DNA of 43,757 nt from Aquabacterium sp. (GCA_030654395.1 JAURXM010000079.1:1-43757); one strand, 5' to 3'; positions 7,015 to 15,837 are shown, numbered from the stretch's first letter. Notes: generated by a model not told the origin, from the sequence alone. Translations and numbers: made by a program.

Positions 7015-7220
7015 TTTGGTTATCGCAATGGGATTGTGTCAAGGCCTCAGAAACCTTCAGGAAAAGTCGGTATGAGCACTGCCGATACCTGTGTTCGCGC
7101 ACGCGGCCCGTTCTTGTGGCGCGGCTCACTGGCCGTGACGTCAGCGGTTTAGTTCAGCGGATAAGGTTAGGACCCGCGAGCCGCCTCGGTACGTGGGGGT
7201 GGATAAATGTTTTTGCATTA

Positions 7221-7239
7221 TGTACAATAATACGTACAT
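7221..7239. promoter_or_regulatory. YefM operator-like TGTACA repeats and -10 box
   Basis: TGTACA at 7221-7226 and a second GTACAT at 7234-7239 have GTAC centres 12 bp apart just upstream of yefM. The E. coli YefM-YoeB operator uses TGTACA-core long and short palindromes, so this looks like the autoregulatory site. TACAAT at 7223-7228 can serve as the -10 box within it; the -35 (TGGATA, 7200-7205) is weak. Confidence 0.55.
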
Positions 7240-7253
7240 ATGTGAGGCCCACC

Positions 7254-7505
7254 ATGGATGCCATTTCTTACTCTGCTGCTCGTGCCAATTTGGCCAATAC
7301 GATGGATCGTGTGTGCAACGATCATGAGCCTTTGATCATCACGCGCAATGGTCAGCAGTCTGTTGTGATGCTCTCGCTTGAGGACTTTACGGCACTTGAA
7401 GAGACGGCTTATTTGCTTCGCAGCCCGACCAATGCCAAGAGACTCATGAGCGCTATTGAGCAACTGAATGCGGGCAATGGCACCGAGCGAAGTTTGAGCG
7501 AATGA
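7254..7505 (+). CDS. yefM: YefM antitoxin (Phd/YefM family)
   Basis: 83 aa from ATG 7254 with GAGG seven bases upstream. MDAISYSAARANLANTMDRV is nearly textbook YefM, followed by DHEPLIITRNGQQSVVMLSL and FTALEETAYLLRSPTNAKRL. The N-terminal Phd/YefM domain binds the TGTACA-type operator; the C-terminal SAIEQLNAGNGTERSL is the flexible toxin-binding tail. The 4-bp ATGA overlap with yoeB indicates coupling. In-frame codons upstream of 7254 are not supported. Confidence 0.92.
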   Translation: MDAISYSAARANLANTMDRVCNDHEPLIITRNGQQSVVMLSLEDFTALEETAYLLRSPTNAKRLMSAIEQLNAGNGTERSLSE

Positions 7506-7756
7506 AGCTGATTTCTTCAGATGCCGCATGGGAAGACTATCTGTACTGGCAAAAGCAGGACAAGAGGATGGTCGAGCGGATTAACAAACTCATCAAAGAG
7601 ACGCAGCGAGAACCATTCACAGGTGTTGGCAAGCCCGAACCATTGAAGCATGCACTTTCGGGCTATTGGTCACGTCGCATCACAGAGGAGCATCGCATGG
7701 TCTACAAGATTGATGGCGATGCCATGCTTCTTGCCCAATTGCGCTACCACTATTGA
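7502..7756 (+). CDS. yoeB: YoeB mRNA interferase toxin
   Basis: 84 aa, the same length as E. coli YoeB and alignable throughout from memory. WEDYLYWQKQDKRMVERINK, then KPEPLKHALSGYWSRRITEE and a C-terminal RYHY are diagnostic. The catalytic residues known for YoeB are present at the same positions: Glu46, Arg65, His83 and Tyr84. YoeB is a ribosome-dependent endoribonuclease released when YefM is degraded. It appears fully functional. Its stop codon is followed immediately by the 3' break of the higA-like remnant on the other strand. Confidence 0.95.
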   Translation: MKLISSDAAWEDYLYWQKQDKRMVERINKLIKETQREPFTGVGKPEPLKHALSGYWSRRITEEHRMVYKIDGDAMLLAQLRYHY

Positions 7757-7879
7757 CGTCAAAACGTCAGGTGCGCCGACCTCAACGCGGCGCGATGCCT
7801 GGGCCTTGCCTTTGGATATGGCCTTGGCTTCTTGCAGGCTGCTCGCCAAGTCTTCAAATAGTGTCTTGTCCATGCTCAT
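7757..7879 (-). pseudogene. higA/nadS-like antitoxin 5' remnant
   Basis: From ATG 7879 (or 7873) the minus strand encodes MSMDKTLFEDLASSLQEAKA followed by SKGKAQASRRVEVGAPDV. This is the conserved N-terminus of XRE-type antitoxins of the HigA/NadS group, where it precedes the helix-turn-helix. Similarity stops at GAPDV, exactly at the end of yoeB, and the HTH domain is missing. No matching toxin precedes it. Insertion or recombination of the yefM-yoeB module appears to have removed the rest. Confidence 0.6.
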
Positions 7880-7912
7880 ACCCAGTGTCATATGCAAACA
7901 CCAAGGCACCGC

Positions 7913-8176
7913 TCATTCATAGTGCGACCACATGCGGAGAACCTTGACTGTTCGCTGATCTTGCAGCACCTCGTAAACGAGGCGGTGCTGAATGTTGATT
8001 CGCCGGGAATATGCGCCGGATAAATCACCGACCAGTTTCTCGTATGGTGGTGGATTTTGAAAGGGATTTTCTTTGATGATGGTTAGAAGTTCTTGGGCCT
8101 TGGCTTTCAGGCCACTCGCAGCGAGTTTTTGCGCATCTTTTTGAGCATGCTTGGCGTAAACAACTTCCCAACTCAC
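7913..8176 (-). CDS. Txe/YoeB-family toxin (second module)
   Basis: 87 aa, GTG start forming a 4-bp GTGA overlap with its antitoxin. MSWEVVYAKHAQKDAQKLAA, ENPFQNPPPYEKLVGDLSGA and YSRRINIQHRLVYEVL lead into the C-terminal VLRMWSHYE. This is the Txe branch of the YoeB family (length ~85, S-R-R-I-N-x-x-H-R-L-V-Y core and terminal SHYE). The conserved His near the C-terminus is present. It probably cleaves translated mRNA. It is clearly diverged from the yoeB copy 0.2 kb away, so it is not a recent duplicate. Confidence 0.9.
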   Translation of the reverse strand: MSWEVVYAKHAQKDAQKLAASGLKAKAQELLTIIKENPFQNPPPYEKLVGDLSGAYSRRINIQHRLVYEVLQDQRTVKVLRMWSHYE

Positions 8177-8415
8177 CAGTCAAGCTCCTTGGTGCAGGCA
8201 TCGGCGGGTTCGGCCATGCCTTCTTTGATGGACTCGCGCATGCCTGGCACTGAAAGCAAGTAGAGCGTTTCTTGAATGGCTTGCCAGTCCGCTGCGGACA
8301 GGAGTACGGAGTCATGGCGCCTGCCAGTAATGGTGATGGGCTGATGAGACTCTGCGGCCTGATCCATCAAGCGATAGAGATTGGCGCGCGCTTCGCTGGC
8401 GGACAGTGTTTGCAT
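8173..8415 (-). CDS. YefM/Phd-family antitoxin (second module)
   Basis: 80 aa. MQTLSASEARANLYRLMDQA, then ESHQPITITGRRHDSVLLSA and DWQAIQETLYLLSVPGMRES are the Phd/YefM DNA-binding domain; EGMAEPADACTKELDW is the toxin-binding tail. TTAGGAG lies six bases before the ATG. The gene is divergent from tkt and coupled to the Txe toxin. It probably autorepresses through the palindrome at 8438-8455. Confidence 0.9.
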   Translation of the reverse strand: MQTLSASEARANLYRLMDQAAESHQPITITGRRHDSVLLSAADWQAIQETLYLLSVPGMRESIKEGMAEPADACTKELDW

Positions 8416-8435
8416 GATGAACTCCTAATATGCGA

Positions 8436-8464
8436 AACGTACGCCAATTGGTACGATTTGTCAA
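8436..8464 (-). promoter_or_regulatory. Promoter and operator of the yefM/txe module
   Basis: On the minus strand TTGACA (8464-8459) is followed after 17 bp by TACGTT (8441-8436). Between and over them lies CGTACGCCAATTGGTACG (8438-8455), a near-palindrome centred on CCAATTGG. This fits an autorepressed antitoxin promoter. It differs from the TGTACA sites of the neighbouring yefM, which argues against cross-regulation. Confidence 0.5.
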
Positions 8465-8534
8465 ATCCTCATCACCCATTTCCCAAGCTAAAATCCCCGG
8501 TTCCCGCCTTCATACCGACCCACATCCCGCAACC

Positions 8535-10595
8535 ATGACCAACGCCACCAAGAACATCACCGCCATGGCCAACGCCATCCGTGCTCTCGCGATGGACGCT
8601 GTCCAGCAAGCTAACTCTGGTCACCCTGGCGCCCCGATGGGCATGGCCGATATGGCCGTCGCGTTGTGGAGCCGCCATCTGCGTCACCACCCGACGCAGC
8701 CGCAGTGGGTTGACCGTGATCGCTTTGTGCTGTCAAACGGCCACGCGTCGATGTTGATGTACTCGCTGCTGCATCTGACCGGGTATGACCTGTCGATCGG
8801 TGATTTGAAGGCCTTCCGCCAGATGCACAGCAAGACTCCGGGCCACCCGGAGGTCGGCGTCACCGCTGGCGTTGAAACCACCACCGGACCGCTGGGGCAG
8901 GGCATCACCAACGCCGTGGGCTTTGCCTTGGCTGAAAAAATGCTGGCCGCTGAGTTCAACCGCCAAGGCCACAACATCGTCAACCACCACACCTACACCT
9001 TCATGGGCGATGGTTGTTTGATGGAGGGCATCAGCCACGAGGCGATCGCGCTGGCTGGCGCGTGGAAGCTCAACAAGCTGATCGCGATGTATGACGACAA
9101 CGGCATCTCCATTGACGGCCAAGTGGCCCCTTGGTTCATTGACGACACCCCCAAGCGTTTCGCCGCCTGTGGCTGGAACGTGGTCGGCCCGGTTGATGGC
9201 CATGATGTGGACGCTTTGGATGGCGCCATTGAAAAAGCCAAACTGAGCACCGACAAGCCCACGCTGATCGTCTGCAAAACCAGCATCGGCAAAGGCTCAC
9301 CCAACCGCGCGAACACCGCCAAGGCCCATGGCGAGCCACTCGGCGGCGAAGAAATCGCCCTGACCCGCGAAGCACTGGGCTGGCCTCACGCCGCTTTTGT
9401 GATCCCCGAGGACGTGTACCAAGACTGGGATGCCAAGGCAGATGGCGAGATGCTGGTCAACGACTGGGATCAGCGTTTTGACGCTTACAAGGCCGCCTTC
9501 CCTGATTTGGCCGCTGAGTTCACCCGCCGCATGGCCGGTGAGTTGCCAGACAACTTCGCTGAGATCGCCGTGCAAACCGTGGCATCAGCCCACGACAAGG
9601 CCGAGACCGTGGCCAGCCGCAAGGCCAGCCAGATTGCTTTGGAGTTCTTCACCGCCTCGTTGCCTGAGATGCTGGGCGGTAGTGCCGATTTGACCGGCTC
9701 CAACCTGACCAATACCAAGAGCACGCCCGCCTTCCGTGTGGATGCGGATGGCGCGGTGGCTTTGACTGCCGATGCCGCTGGGGTGCTCAAGCCAGGTCGC
9801 CACATCAACTACGGCGTGCGCGAGTTCGGCATGGCCGCCATCATGAATGGCGTGGCGCTGCACGGTGGCTACATCCCTTACGGCGGCACGTTCTTGACCT
9901 TCAGCGATTACAGCCGCAACGCCATCCGCATGGCCGCGCTGATGAAGCTGCGCGTCATCCACGTGTTCACGCATGACTCGATCGGTTTGGGCGAGGACGG
10001 CCCCACCCACCAGTCGGTTGAGCACGCCGCCAGCTTGCGCTTGATCCCCGGCTTGGACGTCTGGCGCCCAGGTGACACCACTGAAACGGCTGTGGCATGG
10101 ACGATCGCGCTAGCCAACAAAAACCGCCCATCGGCCTTGTTGTTGTCGCGCCAAAACCTGCCTTATGCCCCCAAGCAAGATGCCGATGTCATCACGCAAG
10201 GTGCGTATGTGTTGGCAGAACCCTCAGAAGTGGGGTTGAAGAAAAAGGCCGTTGCCGTGATCATCGCGACCGGCTCTGAAGTGCAGTTGGCACTGCATGC
10301 GCAAGCCGAGTTGGCCAAGCTGGCCATCCCGGTGCGTGTGGTGTCGATGCCCTCGACCACCGTGTTTGACCGCCAGCCGGTTGAGTACAAAAAGGCCGTT
10401 TTGCCTGCCAACCTGCCGCGCATCGCGGTGGAGGCTGGTGTGACGGATGGGTGGTGGAAGTACGGCTGTGCTGCCGTGATCGGCCTGGACACCTATGGTG
10501 AATCTGCCCCTGCTGGCGTGCTGTTCAAGCACTTTGGCTTGACCACGGAGAACGTGGTGGCGACGGTTCGCAAGGTGCTGTCGGCTAAGAAGTAA
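8535..10595 (+). CDS. tkt: Transketolase
   Basis: 686 aa from ATG 8535; the open frame extends upstream but that part is not family-like. Transketolase moves two-carbon ketol units between sugar phosphates in the pentose phosphate pathway, using thiamine diphosphate and Mg. The family N-terminus [20 protein letters not shown] is present, with catalytic His residues (SGHPG, NGHAS), the ThDP motif GDGCLMEG at about 157-164, and the pyrimidine-binding domain [17 protein letters not shown] with the catalytic Glu. The C-terminal domain has [11 protein letters not shown]. Length is normal. No clear ribosome-binding site precedes the ATG. It is followed 49 bp later by gap, a common pairing in Burkholderiales, so the two are probably co-transcribed. 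A weak -10 (TAAAAT, 8489-8494) lies upstream. Confidence 0.96.
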   Translation: MTNATKNITAMANAIRALAMDAVQQANSGHPGAPMGMADMAVALWSRHLRHHPTQPQWVDRDRFVLSNGHASMLMYSLLHLTGYDLSIGDLKAFRQMHSKTPGHPEVGVTAGVETTTGPLGQGITNAVGFALAEKMLAAEFNRQGHNIVNHHTYTFMGDGCLMEGISHEAIALAGAWKLNKLIAMYDDNGISIDGQVAPWFIDDTPKRFAACGWNVVGPVDGHDVDALDGAIEKAKLSTDKPTLIVCKTSIGKGSPNRANTAKAHGEPLGGEEIALTREALGWPHAAFVIPEDVYQDWDAKADGEMLVNDWDQRFDAYKAAFPDLAAEFTRRMAGELPDNFAEIAVQTVASAHDKAETVASRKASQIALEFFTASLPEMLGGSADLTGSNLTNTKSTPAFRVDADGAVALTADAAGVLKPGRHINYGVREFGMAAIMNGVALHGGYIPYGGTFLTFSDYSRNAIRMAALMKLRVIHVFTHDSIGLGEDGPTHQSVEHAASLRLIPGLDVWRPGDTTETAVAWTIALANKNRPSALLLSRQNLPYAPKQDADVITQGAYVLAEPSEVGLKKKAVAVIIATGSEVQLALHAQAELAKLAIPVRVVSMPSTTVFDRQPVEYKKAVLPANLPRIAVEAGVTDGWWKYGCAAVIGLDTYGESAPAGVLFKHFGLTTENVVATVRKVLSAKK

Positions 10596-10638
10596 GCGGT
10601 TTAAGTAAGCGTTTTCGTTTTCAACTATTCAAGGTTAA

Positions 10639-11643
<1,005 letters not shown>

Positions 11644-11665
11644 GCACGTTTTCAGGGTGCATGAC

Positions 11666-11690
11666 AAAGGGCCTCTTCGGAGGCCTTTTT
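11666..11690 (+). terminator. Intrinsic terminator after gap
   Basis: AAAGG-GGCCTC-type stem: GGCCTC (11670-11675), loop TTCG, GAGGCC (11680-11685), then TTTTT. It lies 22 bp after the gap stop codon. Confidence 0.9.
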
Positions 11691-11737
11691 CATGGCGCAG
11701 GGGTCATAATCAGCGGGGCATTGAATAGGATTTGGTT

Positions 11738-13501
11738 GTGATCATGTGGATAAGGCTGTTGCTTGTATTGAGTATCGTTTTGGGGCACCAAGCGATGGCT
11801 GCCGATGGCTCACCCCAGATGGCCATGGGCCTGATCGTCAAGCTCAAAGATGCCAAGCCGGCCTCGGTGGTGCGCCTGCGTCCGGCAATGCGCCCTGCGG
11901 ATCCTGCGTGGCGCCAGCGCGATCGCTTGGCAGGTGCGACCCGGCGCATGCGCATCAGCTACCTCGTCCAAAAGCCTACTGCTTTTGCAGCCCACGTGAT
12001 CCACAGTCGTCACGCTATCACGATGGCCGATGCACAGGCCCAAGCGGCCCGTTTGCGCAAAGACCCCGATGTGGAGTGGGTTGTCGTCAATGAGATATTG
12101 AAGCCCGCCACGGTGACGGGTCGCACGGTGGGCATCCCCAGTGACCCTTCTTATGTTGATCAGACGTGGCTGCGCGCACGTGGTGTCAGCACGCTGGGTG
12201 TGGCTGACTTCCCGGCGGCGTGGGCGCTGATGGCGGGGCGCACGCTGACGCCCGTGGTGACCGCTGTGCTCGATACCGGTGTGTTGTATTCACCTGATTT
12301 AGATGGCCGCCTGCTGCCGGGCTATGACTTTGTGTCCGAGGTGGACGTGTCACGTGATGACAATGGTCTGGATGCAGACCCGTCAGACCCGGGTAACTGG
12401 TTGACCAGCGGTGAGAAGGCCGCACAACCAGAGTATTACGCCGACTGCCAAGTTAGTAACAGCACTTGGCACGGATTGGCTATCACCAGCATGTTGGCTG
12501 CTGAATACAATAACTTGGAAAAGGGTGCTGGCATGTTGGCCCCCTTGCCGGGGCAGGTTGTACTGCCTGTGCGGGTAGCCAGTGCCTGTGGCGCCAACGT
12601 CAGCGACCTCCTTGAGGGCATGCTGTGGGCTGGGGGTGTGGACTACCAAGGCTCACCTGCTCGCAATCCCAATCCTGCTAGGGTGATCAACATCAGTTTT
12701 GGCGGCGATGGGTCATGCGCCGATACCACAGCCGGGTCGACGTCTTGGTTGTACACACAAGTGGTGGCCACACTGAAGAATAAGGGCGTGTTAGTGGTTG
12801 CCTCTGCTGGCAACGGCGATAGCGACACCGGTTTGGGCTTGGCTTTGCCAACGCGCCCAGCCAGTTGCCAAGGTGTACTGGCGGTGACAGCCTTGAACCA
12901 GCAAGGTTTTAAGGCCATTTATGCCAATTTGGTGGATGGCACGCGTCAGAGTGCTCAGCACTGGTCTTTGGCTGTGGCCGGTGGTGACGCGGGTGATGAT
13001 CGTATCGTGACGGAATCGAATGCGGGCATCACTGGGCCTGCTGGTTTCGAGATGAAAGCCTTAGCGGGCACCAGTTTTTCATCACCCACCGCAGCTGGTG
13101 TAGCGGCACTGATGATGTCGATTGACCCCAGCTTGACGGTGGACGATGTGCTGAGTTTGATCACCAGCAATGTGGCTGCTTTCCCGTCAAATGGTGGCTA
13201 TTCAGCTTGCACGGCATCTAACTTGGGCAACTGCAACTGCACCAACACCACTTGTGGCTCAGGTGTGCTGGATGCAGGCTTGGCTGTGCAGGCGGCCATT
13301 GACCATTTGGCGCTCAACCACGCGGCAGTGGACTCGCCCGAGTTGAGCGCGAGCTACTTCACGCCTTATCGATTGCAGCCAGCACCTGCACCCACATCAG
13401 GCAAGAGTGGCGGCGGCGGCGTTGATGTGCTTGAGTTGCTGGCGCTGGTCTTGGCCGTGGTCATTGCGGCCGTGGCCCGTTTTAAGAGCGGCAAGCCGTA
13501 A
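11738..13501 (+). CDS. Secreted subtilisin-like (S8) protease with C-terminal sorting-type tail
   Basis: 587 aa from GTG 11738, where TAGGA is seven bases upstream; ATG 11744 is also possible. It has a signal peptide (WIRLLLVLSIVLGHQAMA), then a propeptide of about 110 residues (inhibitor-I9-like, with DPDVEWVVVNEIL). The peptidase domain has catalytic Asp179 (AVLDTGV), His245 (STWHGLAI) and Ser446 (GTSFSSP), plus the oxyanion SAGNGD. After a Pro/Ser linker, the C-terminus is GKSGGGGVDVLELLAL plus a hydrophobic helix ending in ARFKSGKP: a GG-motif, membrane helix and basic end, like GlyGly-CTERM or related sorting tails on MprA-type proteases. It is probably exported and then processed or anchored. 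The 3' end overlaps the convergent SPOR gene by 20 bp. Confidence 0.9.
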   Translation: MIMWIRLLLVLSIVLGHQAMAADGSPQMAMGLIVKLKDAKPASVVRLRPAMRPADPAWRQRDRLAGATRRMRISYLVQKPTAFAAHVIHSRHAITMADAQAQAARLRKDPDVEWVVVNEILKPATVTGRTVGIPSDPSYVDQTWLRARGVSTLGVADFPAAWALMAGRTLTPVVTAVLDTGVLYSPDLDGRLLPGYDFVSEVDVSRDDNGLDADPSDPGNWLTSGEKAAQPEYYADCQVSNSTWHGLAITSMLAAEYNNLEKGAGMLAPLPGQVVLPVRVASACGANVSDLLEGMLWAGGVDYQGSPARNPNPARVINISFGGDGSCADTTAGSTSWLYTQVVATLKNKGVLVVASAGNGDSDTGLGLALPTRPASCQGVLAVTALNQQGFKAIYANLVDGTRQSAQHWSLAVAGGDAGDDRIVTESNAGITGPAGFEMKALAGTSFSSPTAAGVAALMMSIDPSLTVDDVLSLITSNVAAFPSNGGYSACTASNLGNCNCTNTTCGSGVLDAGLAVQAAIDHLALNHAAVDSPELSASYFTPYRLQPAPAPTSGKSGGGGVDVLELLALVLAVVIAAVARFKSGKP

Positions 13502-14192
13502 AGCCTTTGCCTTGGGGCAATTTGAGCCCCGACAAGGTCGCTTGCATGTCCGCCGTGGCATGGGGCACTTGGACGACCTGCACATCCATATTGGGCCGGA
13601 TGTTGACGATGCGTGCGGTGCGGATGCCGCGGTTACGCAGCACCGTCAAGCCCGCTTCGGCATCTTCTATCCGGTTGTAGCGACCCAGTGACAGGCCCAG
13701 TGCCAAATTGGCCGGGGTGCGTACCTCTTCAAAGTCCAAGCCCTTGATGCGGCGCAGCTCGATTTGTTTGCGCTCAAGCATGTCGGCATCGACATAGGGC
13801 CCCATGTACACCAGCCACAGACCTTGAATGGCCACTGTTTGGCTAGACCAACTGCCCGGCGGCAGCAAGGTGTTCAGGGTGCTTGCTAAGCCACTGTGCT
13901 CGGTTGGGTTGAATGGCCCTGCCTCCACGCACAGACTGCTTTCAGGGGTTGACGGGGCGCTGGCGGGTGGTGGGACAGCTTTGACGATAGCCACCTTGGT
14001 GGCCACGGCGGCGGTCACAGGTTTGGGCACGGGCATGACCACAATGCGGTCCGCCTGTACCTGCTGCTTCAGGCGCAAGGGTTCATGTTGGCCGTCGGGT
14101 TGCACGCCGACCATTTGGTTCAGCCAACCTTGGCTCCACGCGTAAAACGCGGCGTTGACGATCAGCAGGATCAGCACCAAAGAACGCAGCAT
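13482..14192 (-). CDS. SPOR-domain membrane protein
   Basis: 236 aa. One N-terminal membrane helix (LRSLVLILLIVNAAFYAWSQ) is followed by a Pro/Ala/Val-rich linker and a C-terminal SPOR-like domain (~residues 87-200: CVEAGPFNP, WLVYMGPYVD, LGLSLGRYNRIEDAEAGLTV, IRTARIVNI). SPOR domains bind denuded glycan strands of septal peptidoglycan, so a periplasmic cell-envelope role is likely. It is the last gene of the minus-strand SET-birA-SPOR group, starting 45 bp after birA. In many Comamonadaceae a coaX gene lies between birA and such a SPOR gene (recalled, not checked); none is present here. Its stop codon lies inside the convergent protease gene. Confidence 0.8.
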   Translation of the reverse strand: MLRSLVLILLIVNAAFYAWSQGWLNQMVGVQPDGQHEPLRLKQQVQADRIVVMPVPKPVTAAVATKVAIVKAVPPPASAPSTPESSLCVEAGPFNPTEHSGLASTLNTLLPPGSWSSQTVAIQGLWLVYMGPYVDADMLERKQIELRRIKGLDFEEVRTPANLALGLSLGRYNRIEDAEAGLTVLRNRGIRTARIVNIRPNMDVQVVQVPHATADMQATLSGLKLPQGKGFTACRS

Positions 14193-14237
14193 GGGTCGAT
14201 AGGGAGTTTGACAGAGGGTGTGGGGTGAGGCGGTTTG

Positions 14238-15149
14238 TCAGCGTGCTTGCAGGCGCACACTGACTTCGCCAGTGGTCCAAGACTGGCAACCTTGATCAGT
14301 ATGCACGAGCAGGGCGCCTGTTTCGCTCACACCTTGCGCCAAGCCTGTTTGGCTGGGTGGGTGACCATCAGCAGGCCCTTGGCCCGGCGTCGTCCATAAA
14401 CCAACGGGATGCCCTGCAAGCACGTCACGCTGGCTGTAGGCGTGTTGCAAAGGGGCAAAGCCGTGCGAGGCAAAAGCTTGTACTTTTTGTAGCAAAACAG
14501 GTGCCATCCAAGCCCAGACTTGTCCAGGTGTGATTGGGTTGCGATCAGGGGTGTGATCCGGGTGCAGCAGGCCCGATGTTTGCAGCGCAGCTGACCCAGC
14601 AGGCGCCGCGCCATCACGGATGTTCAGGCCCACGCCGATGACCACCCAGCGCTGGCCCTCGTCTAAACCGGGGGCCGGGCTGGCTTCAATCAGGATGCCG
14701 CCTAGCTTGCGCCCACCCAGCCACAGGTCGTTGGGCCATTTCAAGCCTATGGGCAGGCCTTGTAGGCGGGTAAGGTGGGCATCCAAGGCTTGGGCCACGG
14801 CCAGCCCTACAGCCAAGGACAGCGCACTGCCGCCTCCGGGCACCTCATCCAGGCGCATGGGCAGGCCCAGCGAGAATGTCAGGCTGTCGCCCAGTGCCGC
14901 CTGCCAGCTTCGGCCTTGTCGGCCACGCCCGGCTGTTTGGCGGCATGCGACCAGCAGCGTGGTGCTGGTTTCTCCGCGTCGGCCTCGGGCCATCAACTCG
15001 GTGTTGGTCGAGCCGATTTCAGGGCGCACCTCGATGCTCAAGTCGGGGCATGTGGGGGACGCGGCCTCCCAGATGAGCTCGGCTGCGGCGTTGAAGTCGG
15101 CCATGGCCGCAGACAGCGCCACATCGTCATTGGCCAGCGTAGGAGGCAT
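14238..15149 (-). CDS. birA: Biotin--[acetyl-CoA-carboxylase] ligase, no HTH domain
   Basis: 303 aa. The catalytic core has IGSTNTELMARGRRGE, the adenylate-binding loop GRGRQGRSW, KWPNDLWLGGRKLGGILIE, and VVIGVGLNIRDG. It joins biotin to ATP and transfers it to the biotin-carrier Lys of acetyl-CoA carboxylase. The N-terminal ~40 residues lack the winged helix-turn-helix found in E. coli BirA, so it is monofunctional and not an obvious repressor. The C-terminal SH3-like cap (GETGALLVHTDQGCQSWTTG-like stretch) is present. It sits 21 bp after the SET-domain gene and in front of the SPOR gene, all on one strand. Confidence 0.95.
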   Translation of the reverse strand: MPPTLANDDVALSAAMADFNAAAELIWEAASPTCPDLSIEVRPEIGSTNTELMARGRRGETSTTLLVACRQTAGRGRQGRSWQAALGDSLTFSLGLPMRLDEVPGGGSALSLAVGLAVAQALDAHLTRLQGLPIGLKWPNDLWLGGRKLGGILIEASPAPGLDEGQRWVVIGVGLNIRDGAAPAGSAALQTSGLLHPDHTPDRNPITPGQVWAWMAPVLLQKVQAFASHGFAPLQHAYSQRDVLAGHPVGLWTTPGQGPADGHPPSQTGLAQGVSETGALLVHTDQGCQSWTTGEVSVRLQAR

Positions 15150-15170
15150 TGCGATCGCCCTGTGTGTTGC

Positions 15171-15689
15171 TTATCGGCGACGCGAAGCCAGCATCGTGCC
15201 TCGGCAAGAAGCAGCGCCGCACCAGCAGGCGTATTCCTTCTTGAGCTTGGCCGTCAGGCGCGCATCGATGATCAAACCGTAGTCAAAGAACAACTCTTCG
15301 CCGACTTTGATGTCGCGCAGCGCTTTGAGAAAAACACGGTTGCCGTCTTGTTCGGCCTCCATATTGGGCTCGCAAGCGTGGTTGATCCATTTGGCCGAGT
15401 TGCCTTTGTGCTTGCCGTCAATGACGTGGCCGTCATCGAGGTGGAAGTAAAAGGTGTGATTCGGCTGCTCTGGGTCGTGAGGGTGGCGATCGAGCGCTTC
15501 CTCCCACGTGATGATCTCGCCCTTGTATTCGAGCACTTTGCTGCCTGCCTTGATGGGGCGGATCGCGTAGACGCCCTTACCATGGACGCCCGATTCGCGC
15601 ACCTGGGTGCGGCGCCCGCTGGTGGGCACCGGATCATGAGCAGGTGCCGTTCGGGCGGCAGGCTTGATTTTTTTTGTAGCTTGCGTCAT
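15171..15689 (-). CDS. SET-domain protein (putative lysine methyltransferase)
   Basis: 172 aa from ATG 15689; the frame is open to 15746, but that extension lies in an alternating purine-pyrimidine tract and is probably untranslated. All SET motifs are present: SGVHGKGVYA, WINHACEPN, ELFFDYG, and the post-SET zinc motif CWCGAASC. The short N-terminus (MTQATKKIKPAARTAP) is basic. SET proteins transfer a methyl group from S-adenosylmethionine to lysine; bacterial members are known to act on histone-like or ribosomal proteins in a few cases, but the substrate here is unknown. It heads the SET-birA-SPOR group and is divergent from topB, whose product has an H1-like lysine-rich tail. Confidence 0.9.
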   Translation of the reverse strand: MTQATKKIKPAARTAPAHDPVPTSGRRTQVRESGVHGKGVYAIRPIKAGSKVLEYKGEIITWEEALDRHPHDPEQPNHTFYFHLDDGHVIDGKHKGNSAKWINHACEPNMEAEQDGNRVFLKALRDIKVGEELFFDYGLIIDARLTAKLKKEYACWCGAASCRGTMLASRRR

Positions 15690-15718
15690 CGGCCAGATTA
15701 GGTACATTGAATTGGTGG

Positions 15719-15767
15719 GCGCGCGTGTGCCCGCGTATGTGCACATGTGTGCATGCGTGGGCGCGCG
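15719..15767. other. Alternating purine-pyrimidine (Z-DNA-prone) tract
   Basis: The stretch is almost entirely alternating Pu/Py: 15732-15759 is 28 bp of unbroken alternation (CG, TA, TG and CA steps), with further GCGCGC blocks at both ends. It contains the 10-bp palindrome ATGTGCACAT. Such sequence favours left-handed DNA under negative supercoiling. It lies between the divergent SET and topB genes. Confidence 0.7.
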
Positions 15768-15794
15768 AGAGGCCTGATTGTAAGAACGGATTGA

Positions 15795-15837
15795 CTCAGG
15801 TTACGAAAATGGCCTGAGAGCATATATAAACACGCTC
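15795..15837 (+). promoter_or_regulatory. topB upstream region: inverted repeat and -10 candidate
   Basis: CTCAGG (15795-15800) and CCTGAG (15813-15818) form a 6-bp inverted repeat with a 12-bp spacer. TATATA at 15823-15828 is a good -10 candidate, which would start transcription about 15835, only 2-3 bases before the topB ATG at 15838. No ribosome-binding site is visible, so the mRNA may be leaderless. A matching -35 is not obvious. Confidence 0.4.

Noticed and set aside
7146..7206. tRNA-like string (TTTAGTTCAGCGGATAAGG ... GTGGGGGT)
   Set aside because: The D-arm part looks tRNA-like but I could not form an acceptor stem, a proper anticodon stem or a TTCGAAT T-loop. At most it is a decayed fragment; a tRNA scan would decide.
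5009..8464. Chromosomal integron carrying toxin-antitoxin cassettes
   Set aside because: Modules are in both orientations and no recurring attC-type inverted repeats or integrase were seen.
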